The notes under the pieces are model-generated. The model ran no database searches. It had not been told where the DNA came from and saw only the letters and a list, made by a program, of their open reading frames with translations. A stretch of 11,889 nt of DNA, from the NCBI GenBank assembly GCA_036396275.1, contig DASWLD010000132.1, forward strand, positions 1-11,889, written 5' to 3'. The position numbers and the translations under genes are program-made. The number at the start of each line of letters is the position of its first letter. Position 1 is the first letter of the stretch. Below are positions 6,237-11,889 of this stretch, piece after piece. The stretch comes from JACQFZ01 sp036396275. Its GTDB lineage: Bacteria > Pseudomonadota > Gammaproteobacteria > Acidiferrobacterales > Sulfurifustaceae.

Positions 6237-6274
6237 TGAAGCGACGACAGATACACTGACGCGACGTCGCTTCA
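6237..6274. promoter_or_regulatory. 10-bp inverted repeat between CopL-like gene and oxidase
   Basis: TGAAGCGACG (6237-6246) and CGTCGCTTCA (6265-6274) are perfect complements separated by 18 nt. In the transcript they would form the first structure after the CopL-like stop codon, followed by the hairpin at 6208-6226. Two strong stems between a Cys-rich leader gene and its downstream oxidase would suit attenuation or mRNA processing. This is inference from position and structure. Confidence 0.45.
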
Positions 6275-6321
6275 GCGAACACCGAAACGACGTTGTCTGC
6301 GCCGCGGACTTCAGCGCCCTT

Positions 6322-6675
6322 TTAGGAGAGCGTGCGAGGCGGTCGGTGAGGAACCGTGACGAGGGGATGCGGATGCAATCGTTGAACAGTCGGCGTTTGG
6401 ACCGAGCGCGCGCGACCTGCGCCGCTCGGAACGATCGGCACATCGACAATCGACATGCCGCAGGCGAGGCAACAGTGACCGTAGCAGTTCAGATGTTTGC
6501 CGGAATTCGGCTGCACCGGGTCGCCGGAAATCTCGCCGGCGTCGTGCATGGGCGCGTGTGCCGCATGTCGGCCGGCGTCGATCTTGCTCGCCGCGAACGC
6601 CGGCACCATCGGCGCGAAGACGATGCTAATTGCCAACAAATACCGGAATAACAACGCGGCTGTTTTTTCGAACAT
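6322..6675 (-). CDS. CopL-like exported Cys/His-rich protein (DUF2946-type)
   Basis: The product is 117 residues and exported or membrane-anchored, with an N-terminal hydrophobic signal (LLFRYLLAISIVFAPMVPAFA, about 8-28). Next come a His-rich stretch (HAAHAPMHD, 37-45), then the metal-binding-looking CYGHCCLACG (64-73; C64, H67, C68, C69, C72), and a PPR-containing C-terminus common in this group. Similar small proteins stand at the head of copper operons; Xanthomonas CopL is needed for copper-induced expression of copAB. Here it lies 161 nt upstream of a multicopper oxidase in the same direction, which supports the assignment. The ATG has no visible ribosome site, and a candidate -10 element lies only 8 nt upstream, so the message may be leaderless. 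Whether it senses, binds or traffics copper is not clear. Confidence 0.78.
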   Translation of the reverse strand: MFEKTAALLFRYLLAISIVFAPMVPAFAASKIDAGRHAAHAPMHDAGEISGDPVQPNSGKHLNCYGHCCLACGMSIVDVPIVPSGAGRARSVQTPTVQRLHPHPLVTVPHRPPRTLS

Positions 6676-6684
6676 TTGATCAAA
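6675..6684. promoter_or_regulatory. TTTGATCAAA palindrome at the CopL-like start
   Basis: This 10-bp perfect palindrome overlaps the first base of the CopL-like ATG and the end of the candidate -10 element. A regulator bound here would block transcription or translation starts. It lacks the 4-bp spacer of an FNR box, so it is not called one. It may be chance. Confidence 0.25.
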
Positions 6685-6711
6685 CTATAACGGAAAACGT
6701 TGTCGACGCAA
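6684..6711 (-). promoter_or_regulatory. candidate sigma-70 promoter of the copper module
   Basis: On the minus strand, TTGCGT (6711-6706) and TATAGT (6689-6684) are separated by 16 bp, in the 78-bp gap between hemN and the CopL-like gene. The -10 matches consensus at 5 of 6 positions and the -35 only at TTG, as expected for an activator-dependent promoter. Transcription would start at or next to the ATG. Confidence 0.35.
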
Positions 6712-6721
6712 GATCGCACGC

Positions 6722-6738
6722 CGCGGCGTGACGCCGCG
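6722..6738. promoter_or_regulatory. 17-bp GC-rich dyad between hemN and the copper module
   Basis: CGCGGCGT-G-ACGCCGCG is perfectly symmetric, 15 nt past the hemN stop and about 10 bp upstream of the candidate -35 of the copper promoter. As RNA it gives a 7-bp GC stem with a TGA loop but has no following T-run. It could end hemN transcription inefficiently or be an operator for a copper-responsive activator. Confidence 0.35.
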
Positions 6739-6753
6739 AGCGAGCCATTGGAC

Positions 6754-8145
6754 CTATATGACCTTGGAGTACCGCTTTTGTTGCGGCGCGCGCAGATACC
6801 TGTCGAACACCATGCAAATGTTTCGTACAAGCAATTTTCCGGCGGGCGTGACGGCGATCACGCCGTCTTCGATCCGCAACAACCCGTCGCGCGCCATCGT
6901 CGCCAGCTCGGAAAGCTCGCTCGCAAAGTACCGGGCGAACGCGATACCGAATCGCTTCTCCAGCGGCAGTGGGTCGAGGGTGAAGTGGCAGATAAGCTGG
7001 GTAATAACCGCGCGACGCAGCAAGTCGTCATCGTCGAGCACGACGCCCCGCCACACCGGAAGTTTTTCGCAATTCAGCGCTTTTGAATAGTCTGAGATCG
7101 ACTTGTGGTTCTGGCTGTAGGTGTTCCCCACCGTGCCGATCGAGGTGACCCCGAGGCCGATCAGATCGCAGTCAGAGTGGGTCGAGTAGCCCTGGAAATT
7201 CCGATAGAGCGTCCCGTTGCGCTGCGCGACCGCGAGTTCGTCCTCGGGACGGGCGAAGTGATCCATTCCTATATATAGGTATCCGGCCGCCGTGAGGCGC
7301 TCGATGCTCAGCTGCAAGATATCGAGTTTGGTCGCGGGGCTCGGCAGCTCGGCGGCGTCGATCTGGCGCTGGGTTTTGAACATCTCGGGCAGGTGTGCGT
7401 AGTTGAACACCGACAGCCGGTCCGGCGCCGCGGCGACGACCTTGTCCAGCGTGCGCGCGAAGCTCGAAACGCTCTGCTTCGGCAAGCCATAGATCAAATC
7501 CATGCTGATCGAGCGAAACCCGAGCGCGCGGGCCTCTTCCAGAACGCCGAGCGTTTGCGCCTCGCCCTGGAGGCGGTTCACCGCGAGCTGCACCGTAGGC
7601 TCGAAGTCCTGCACGCCCATCGACAGTCGATTGAACCCGAGCTCCCGCAATAGCGGCAACGTGCCTTCGCGGATTTCGCGCGGATCGACCTCGATCGAAT
7701 ATTCGCCCTGGTCGTCCTCGCGCAACGTAAAGAACTTCCGCGTCACCGCCATCAGAGCGCGCATCTCCTCGTGTGAGAGAAAGGTCGGCGTACCGCCGCC
7801 CCAATGCAATTGCTCCACGGGACGCGCGCGATCGAACAGCCGCCCCTGCAGGGCGATCTCGCGATACAGGCTTTCCAAATACGGCGCGGCGTGCGCGCGA
7901 TTCTTCGTCACGATCTTGTTGCAGGCGCAGTAGAAGCAAACGGTGTCGCAGAACGGGAGATGGAAATAGAGCGACAACGGGCGTTGCGGCCGCTCGGCAT
8001 TCGTGGCCGCCGCGGCGCGGCGATACGCTGCTCCATCGAAGCCGGCGTGAAACTGCACCGCGGTCGGGTACGACGTATAGCGCGGGCCGGCCTTGTCGTA
8101 GCGGCGAATCAGATCGGGATCGAATGCGATGCGCTGCGAGGTCAT
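6754..8145 (-). CDS. hemN: oxygen-independent coproporphyrinogen III oxidase (radical SAM)
   Basis: HemN converts coproporphyrinogen III to protoporphyrinogen IX in heme synthesis without O2, by radical SAM chemistry. From the ATG at 8145 the protein has 463 residues, close to E. coli HemN (457), and aligns with it along its length from PRYTSYPTA (21-29) to the RNICM and final S-K/R-V-I. The 4Fe-4S ligands are C66, C70 and C73 in the CDTVCFYC motif, with a further Cys at 75 as in HemN; the SAM-binding GGGTPT is at 116-121. An in-frame ATG at 8184 would add 13 residues but overlaps ubiD and has no ribosome site; the 8145 start matches the E. coli N-terminus. It starts 4 nt after ubiD, so the two are almost certainly co-transcribed under the FNR box at 9689-9702. 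It does not need the copper module downstream. Confidence 0.96.
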   Translation of the reverse strand: MTSQRIAFDPDLIRRYDKAGPRYTSYPTAVQFHAGFDGAAYRRAAAATNAERPQRPLSLYFHLPFCDTVCFYCACNKIVTKNRAHAAPYLESLYREIALQGRLFDRARPVEQLHWGGGTPTFLSHEEMRALMAVTRKFFTLREDDQGEYSIEVDPREIREGTLPLLRELGFNRLSMGVQDFEPTVQLAVNRLQGEAQTLGVLEEARALGFRSISMDLIYGLPKQSVSSFARTLDKVVAAAPDRLSVFNYAHLPEMFKTQRQIDAAELPSPATKLDILQLSIERLTAAGYLYIGMDHFARPEDELAVAQRNGTLYRNFQGYSTHSDCDLIGLGVTSIGTVGNTYSQNHKSISDYSKALNCEKLPVWRGVVLDDDDLLRRAVITQLICHFTLDPLPLEKRFGIAFARYFASELSELATMARDGLLRIEDGVIAVTPAGKLLVRNICMVFDRYLRAPQQKRYSKVI

Positions 8146-8149
8146 GGCG

Positions 8150-9640
8150 CTATGCCGAAATATCCAGCTGGTTCCATAGCGCATCGACGCGCTGTTTCAC
8201 CGCGTCGCTCATCGCGATCGGGCGGCCCTGTGGGCGTGAATTTTCCGCCGGCCATTTCTTGGTCGCATCGAACCCGATCTTGCCCCCGACCGAAGGCGCG
8301 GGACTGGAGAAATCGAGATAATCGATCGGCGTATTTTCCACGATCAGCGTATCGCGCCCCGGATCGGCCCGCGTCGCCAGCGCCCAGATCACGTCGCGCC
8401 AATCGCGCACATTGATATCGTCGTCGGTCACGATCACGAACTTGGTGTAAGTAAATTGCCGTAGCGCCGACCACACGCCGAACATGATTTGCTTGCCATG
8501 ACCCGGGAAGCGCTTGCGGATGCTCACGCAGGCCACGCGGTAAGAGCAACCCTCGGGCGGAAGATAGAAATCGACGATCTCGGGGAGTTGCTTTTGCAGC
8601 AACGGAACGAAAACCTCGTTCAACGCCATCGCCAGCACCGACGGCTCGTCGAACGGCGAGCGCCCCATGTAACTGGAGTGGTATAGCGGTCGCGGGCGCC
8701 GCGACATGCGCTCGATCGTGAATACCGGAAAGGTGTCTTGCGCATTGTAGTAGCCGGTATGGTCTCCGAACGGCCCTTCCAGCGCGGTTTCGCCGGGATA
8801 GATATGTCCCTCCAAAACGATCTCCGCGCTTGCCGGAATCCACAGCGTTCCCGAGCGGTCGCGAACGACTTCGCTGCGCGCGCCGCGCAGCAAACCGGCG
8901 AACTCAAACTCGGATAGCGTGTCCGGAATCGGCGTAACCCCGGCGAGCAGCGTCGCCGGGTCGGCGCCGATGACGACCGCGACCGGAAACGGTTTCCCGG
9001 GATGCGCTTCCTGGAATTCGGCGAAATCGAGCGCGCCGCCGCGATGCGGAAGCCAGCGCATGATGACCTTGTTGCGGCCCAGCACTTGTTGGCGATAGAT
9101 GCCGATGTTCTGCCGCTCCTTGTACGGCCCTTTGGTGATCACGAGACCGAAGGTGATGAGCCGCCCGGCGTCCTCGGGCCAACACTGTTGAATCGGCAGC
9201 GTGGCGAGATCGACGTCCGCGGACTCGGCGACGACATCCTGGTAGGGCGCGCGTTCCAGCAGCTTCGGGATGACGTGCAGATAACGATGGTAGTCGGGCA
9301 TGCGTTGCAGCGCTTCGCGCAGGCTGCCGGGGAATTGGGGCTGCCTCAAAAAGGCGAGCACTTCGCCGATCGCGCGAAACTCCGTGGTCGACTCGCGCCC
9401 AAGCGCCCGCGCAATGCGGCGCACCGAGCCGAAAAGATTGCCGAGCAGCGGAATGTTCGACCCTTTCGGCTGCTCGAACAGCAAAGCCGGTCCGTCGGAT
9501 CGCAGTACCCGATTGCAGATTTCCGTCACTTCGAGCACCGGATCGACCGGCGCGCGCACGCGCACCAGGTCGCCGCTTGCTTCGAGCGCGCGCACGAAAT
9601 CGGTGAGCGACGAATGCGCTCCGGATCGACGTTCAATCAA
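8150..9640 (-). CDS. ubiD: 4-hydroxy-3-polyprenylbenzoate decarboxylase
   Basis: UbiD removes the carboxylate of 4-hydroxy-3-polyprenylbenzoate in ubiquinone synthesis, using prenylated FMN supplied by UbiX (not in this window). The 496-residue product matches E. coli UbiD end to end: PALLFEQPKG (51-60), CWPEDA (153-158), KERQNIGIYRQQ (174-185), PASAEIVLEG (269-278) with the catalytic Glu region, and YLPPEGCSYR, VENTPIDYLDF and KKWP near the C-terminus. The start is TTG at 9640, supported by GAGGTG 5 nt upstream and by the absence of any in-frame ATG before residue 114. It leads a ubiD-hemN unit, divergent from ubiT across a 98-bp region with a perfect FNR/Anr box. Pairing with hemN rather than ubiX suggests control by oxygen. 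Confidence 0.96.
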   Translation of the reverse strand: MIERRSGAHSSLTDFVRALEASGDLVRVRAPVDPVLEVTEICNRVLRSDGPALLFEQPKGSNIPLLGNLFGSVRRIARALGRESTTEFRAIGEVLAFLRQPQFPGSLREALQRMPDYHRYLHVIPKLLERAPYQDVVAESADVDLATLPIQQCWPEDAGRLITFGLVITKGPYKERQNIGIYRQQVLGRNKVIMRWLPHRGGALDFAEFQEAHPGKPFPVAVVIGADPATLLAGVTPIPDTLSEFEFAGLLRGARSEVVRDRSGTLWIPASAEIVLEGHIYPGETALEGPFGDHTGYYNAQDTFPVFTIERMSRRPRPLYHSSYMGRSPFDEPSVLAMALNEVFVPLLQKQLPEIVDFYLPPEGCSYRVACVSIRKRFPGHGKQIMFGVWSALRQFTYTKFVIVTDDDINVRDWRDVIWALATRADPGRDTLIVENTPIDYLDFSSPAPSVGGKIGFDATKKWPAENSRPQGRPIAMSDAVKQRVDALWNQLDISA

Positions 9641-9645
9641 CCTAT

Positions 9646-9651
9646 CACCTC
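9646..9651 (-). promoter_or_regulatory. ribosome binding site deciding the ubiD TTG start
   Basis: GAGGTG on the minus strand lies 5 nt upstream of the TTG at 9640. Because no ATG or GTG in frame is suitable, this near-perfect Shine-Dalgarno site is the main reason for choosing the TTG. Confidence 0.7.
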
Positions 9652-9688
9652 GCCGCGGCAGCCTACCGGCAAACGCACCGCACGCGAG

Positions 9689-9702
9689 TTGATATAGATC
9701 AA
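9689..9702. promoter_or_regulatory. perfect FNR/Anr box in the ubiD/ubiT divergent region
   Basis: TTGAT-ATAG-ATCAA matches the FNR/Anr consensus at all ten defined positions. It is symmetric and lies between divergent ubiD-hemN and ubiT. With weak -10-like hexamers at 9665-9660 (TAGGCT, minus) and 9725-9730 (CAGGCT, plus), the box would sit near -42.5 for ubiD and -41.5 for ubiT, so one dimer could activate both sides. The ubiT transcript would then begin about 2 nt before its GTG, so its true start site may differ. Binding is inferred. Confidence 0.8.
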
Positions 9703-9738
9703 AGCCCGAAGGACGCGGATGCGGCAGGCTGCGCGGTC

Positions 9739-10221
9739 GTGATCGAAGTACCCGTGTTGGCCGCGAGTGGCGCGCTGTTGCGCGCCCTCCCTGATTCCTT
9801 GTTGAGTACGGCGTTTGCCGCGCTGGCGAACCACGCGCTGCGCGGACAGCGGGTGGCCGCTCGGCTCGCTGAAATTGAAGGTCGCACGCTGTGCCTGGAC
9901 CTCCCTGAGGTCGGCGCGCAATTGTATTTTCAGGTTCGCGCGGGCCGTCTCGGCGCCATTGCCGCGTGCACGCCCGCCGTTCGCATTCGCGGCGGTTTGC
10001 GCGATTTCCTTGCGTTGGTACGGCGTCGCGAGGATCCCGACACGCTTTTCTTTCAACGACGCCTGTGCATCGAAGGCGACGTCGAGGCCGGTTTGCACGT
10101 CAAAAACCTTATCGATTCGCTCGACTACGATTGGGACGCGCATGTGCAGGACGTCTTGCCGGCGCCGCTTGCCCATTGCGCTATCGAAATCAGCCGTCGA
10201 CTCCTCGCCGCTCGGGCGTAG
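9739..10221 (+). CDS. ubiT: ubiquinone biosynthesis accessory factor, SCP2 lipid-binding domain
   Basis: UbiT (E. coli YhbT) is the SCP2-domain protein of the O2-independent ubiquinone pathway, thought to bind and present lipid quinone intermediates. The product has 160 residues (E. coli about 174). It has the family signature near the C-terminus, PDTLFFQRRLCIEGDVE (100-116), followed by GLHVKNLIDSLDY (118-130), and an SCP2 core from about residue 30. There is no signal peptide, consistent with a cytosolic or membrane-peripheral protein. The start is GTG at 9739; the nearby ATG at 9719 is out of frame, and the ribosome site is weak (GCAGG, 10 nt upstream). It is the only plus-strand gene, transcribed away from ubiD across the FNR box, and its last 32 bp overlap the 3' end of ubiV on the other strand. 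Confidence 0.92.
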   Translation: MIEVPVLAASGALLRALPDSLLSTAFAALANHALRGQRVAARLAEIEGRTLCLDLPEVGAQLYFQVRAGRLGAIAACTPAVRIRGGLRDFLALVRRREDPDTLFFQRRLCIEGDVEAGLHVKNLIDSLDYDWDAHVQDVLPAPLAHCAIEISRRLLAARA

Positions 10222-11113
10222 CCGCGCACACAACCCAACGCATTCCGGGTTGCGCGTGCCAATAGCCGTTGCACGCTCCATCCGGCGCGTACCGCACCAA
10301 GCGTTCCGCGGCATCCGCGGGTGCCAGCGTGCCGTTCGCGGCGGAGCGAAATACCGTCACGATCGCCTCCATGTCGCGCGGTTGCGGCGACAGCCGCAGC
10401 ACGTCGATTCCCACTTGTTTCATTTCAAGCACCGCCGCCGCCAAGTTGCACGTTCGCGCCGACAACACTTGCACGCCATTGATGGTGAACAGCGCGTCAC
10501 CGTCCTGGGTGCGAAGCCGCATCCCGTCGGGATCGTCGCGACAACGCAGCCCGCAGTCGTCCTTGCCGGTGTTGTGGGCGCGCGCGGTAAAGCAACGGGC
10601 CGACAACGCCAGCGGCAGGCGACTGAACGCGATCACTTCGGTTTGCATTGCCCGCGGACGCGCGGCGTGCAGCTGCGCCACGGTGTCGCTATCGAGTTCA
10701 ATGGGCGGCACCCATCGTGTCGCGCCGGCGCGCGCGAGCACCTCGAGCGTGTCTGCGTTATAGCAATTGATATGCGGTCCGACGACGAAACGCGCGCGCC
10801 CGCGGGCCATGTTGACCGCCGCCATGTCATTGGCCTCGATCGCGAAACGCCCGTTTCCGATCGTGCGGCGCATGCTCGCGAGATCCGACGCCGCTTCGAC
10901 CAATGCCAATGTGGACAGAACGACTTCCTTGCCGGCATCGGCGAGCTCGCTCGCGATTCCGAGCCAGTCGTCGTGCCCCAATTCGCGCCGCTTGCTGCAA
11001 ACCACTTCGCCGAGATAGACGATATCGACCGGCCAGCGCGCCGCTTGCCGGTAAAACTCGAACACGCGCTCGCGCTCCCAAAAATAATGAATCGGACCGA
11101 GCGAGAGCCTCAT
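10190..11113 (-). CDS. ubiV: O2-independent ubiquinone hydroxylation protein, U32 family, 4Fe-4S
   Basis: UbiV (E. coli YhbV) works with UbiU to hydroxylate the ubiquinone ring without O2; both are U32 peptidase-family proteins with a 4Fe-4S cluster. From the ATG at 11113 the protein has 307 residues. The four cluster cysteines are present: C39 (GEVVCSKR), C174, C187 and C191, with the C-x12-C-x3-C spacing of E. coli UbiV (C39, C180, C193, C197). The N-terminus MRLSLGPIHYFW matches the family, and GGAGGGAGGT lies 9 nt upstream; the longer open frame to 11227 overlaps ubiU and is not used. It follows ubiU by 38 bp in one operon. Its 3' end overlaps convergent ubiT by 32 bp, so the two transcripts could pair at their ends. 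Confidence 0.95.
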   Translation of the reverse strand: MRLSLGPIHYFWERERVFEFYRQAARWPVDIVYLGEVVCSKRRELGHDDWLGIASELADAGKEVVLSTLALVEAASDLASMRRTIGNGRFAIEANDMAAVNMARGRARFVVGPHINCYNADTLEVLARAGATRWVPPIELDSDTVAQLHAARPRAMQTEVIAFSRLPLALSARCFTARAHNTGKDDCGLRCRDDPDGMRLRTQDGDALFTINGVQVLSARTCNLAAAVLEMKQVGIDVLRLSPQPRDMEAIVTVFRSAANGTLAPADAAERLVRYAPDGACNGYWHAQPGMRWVVCAATPERRGVDG

Positions 11114-11151
11114 GGTTTTCGTACCTCCCTCCTCGTTTCCTCGTCCCTTTT

Positions 11152-11889
11152 CTATTGCCACGGTCGGTGATACGCCCCGAGCGTATGACACGTGCCTTCG
11201 GCGACTTTGTCCAACGCCGCGATCCATTCCGGGCGCGGCGCGAAGCGGTCGGGTTCGCGTTCGCAGGCGTCGATCGCTTCGCGCAGCACGCGCGTCACGT
11301 GCGCCACGTACGCCGGGCTGCGCTGGCGCCCTTCCACTTTGATGGCGGCGACACCCGCACGCGCGAGCCGCGGGAGGATATCGAGCACGCTCAGGCTCGT
11401 CGGCTCTTCCAGTGCGTAGAACAACTGCTGGGCCGCTTCATACCGCCCCTTGCACAGCTGCGGATAACCCGCGCTTTGCCCGGGCCGGTAGACATCGACC
11501 AACACGCCGCCCAGTCGCGCGGCGCGTCCGCGCTCCGTTTCTTCCCAGCGCACGGCCTTCGCCGGGGAGCACACGCCGTTGGTGTTCGGCGACTCGCCGG
11601 TAACATAGGACGACAACTGGCACCGGCCTTCGACCATCACGCACAAGCTGCCGAACCCGAACACTTCGATCTCCGCGTCGACGCGCCCCACGAGAGCCTC
11701 GACTTGTGTCAGGGACAAAACGCGCGGCAGCACGACACGTCGCACGCCGAATTCGCGCACGTAGAACGCCAGCGCCTCGTAATTGGTTGCCGAACCCTGC
11801 ACCGACAGATGCAGGCGTTGCTCCGGATGACGCGTCGCGCAATACCTGAGCAAACCCAAGTCGGCGAGGATCAGGGCGTCGACGCCGAG
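11152..11889 (-). CDS. ubiU: O2-independent ubiquinone hydroxylation protein, U32 family (5' end outside window)
   Basis: This is the partner of UbiV (E. coli YhbU). Only the C-terminal 245 codons are in the window; the reading frame stays open through the right edge with GVDALILADLGLL, a typical U32 strand, so the start is beyond 11889. Apparent starts inside, such as the codon at 11859 (TTG), are internal. All four Fe-S cysteines are visible with the E. coli UbiU spacing of 7, 17 and 39 residues (C169, C176, C193, C232): CVMVEGRC, then NGVC, then PQLCKGRY. The U32 signature region near IKVEGRQRSPAYV follows. The stop is TAG at 11154-11152. It is the upstream gene of a ubiU-ubiV operon. Its promoter, and any FNR box there, is not visible. 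Confidence 0.95.
   Translation of the reverse strand, partial: LGVDALILADLGLLRYCATRHPEQRLHLSVQGSATNYEALAFYVREFGVRRVVLPRVLSLTQVEALVGRVDAEIEVFGFGSLCVMVEGRCQLSSYVTGESPNTNGVCSPAKAVRWEETERGRAARLGGVLVDVYRPGQSAGYPQLCKGRYEAAQQLFYALEEPTSLSVLDILPRLARAGVAAIKVEGRQRSPAYVAHVTRVLREAIDACEREPDRFAPRPEWIAALDKVAEGTCHTLGAYHRPWQ

Noticed and set aside
6676..6683. TTGATCAA considered as an FNR box for the copper module
   Set aside because: The half-sites abut without the 4-bp spacer that FNR and Anr need.
8146..8184. Longer hemN start at the ATG at 8184
   Set aside because: It overlaps ubiD by 35 bp, has no ribosome site, and the 8145 start matches the E. coli HemN N-terminus.
9815..11170. Plus-strand open frame of 451 codons across ubiT and antisense to ubiV
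   Set aside because: Arginine-, alanine- and histidine-rich shadow of the strongly supported ubiT and ubiV genes; it resembles no family.
11114..11227. Longer ubiV N-terminus of 38 extra residues
   Set aside because: It overlaps ubiU, is Arg/Gly-rich and unlike the family, while the ATG at 11113 has a strong ribosome site.

Overview
This is a GC-rich, densely packed chromosomal segment in which nearly every gene lies on the minus strand; only ubiT is on the plus strand. It most likely comes from a facultatively anaerobic beta- or gammaproteobacterium. It carries ubiquinone-specific genes (UbiD, UbiT, UbiU, UbiV), an E. coli-type HemN, FNR/Anr-type TTGAT-N4-ATCAA sites, a CopL-like protein and a YchN-type DsrE protein. 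I see no tRNA, rRNA, CRISPR array, transposase or prophage gene.

Right part (about 6754-11889), oxygen-independent cofactor synthesis. ubiU (cut by the right edge) and ubiV run leftwards. ubiT converges on ubiV with a 32-bp overlap and diverges from a ubiD-hemN pair separated by only 4 nt. A perfect FNR/Anr box lies in the 98-bp ubiD/ubiT divergent region. UbiT/UbiU/UbiV carry out O2-independent ubiquinone synthesis, UbiD decarboxylates the quinone precursor, and HemN makes protoporphyrinogen IX without O2. The block therefore looks like a set for building quinone and heme under anoxia.

Middle part (about 2548-6675), a copper or metal handling module transcribed leftwards. It begins with a Cys/His-rich exported CopL-like protein. 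A 161-nt spacer with two strong inverted repeats follows, then a Tat-exported two-domain multicopper oxidase, a beta-barrel outer-membrane protein, a small periplasmic protein with two DHAAMGH motifs, and a monoheme cytochrome c. The layout recalls copLAB-type copper resistance, but the oxidase is short, has its type-1 copper site only in domain 1, and is linked to a cytochrome. The outer-membrane protein has a low-complexity, hairpin-containing dispersed repeat inserted in frame in its signal-peptide region. A related repeat copy lies between the small protein and the cytochrome.

Left part (1-2302), sulfur-related genes. A YchN-like DsrE protein sits behind its own well-spaced class II FNR-type promoter. 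It is followed by a NifS/IscS-like cysteine desulfurase with a TTG start and a class I SAM methyltransferase overlapping the desulfurase end. Together with the ubi/hem block, this suggests that much of the window responds to oxygen limitation. That regulatory reading is inferred from sites and gene content only.
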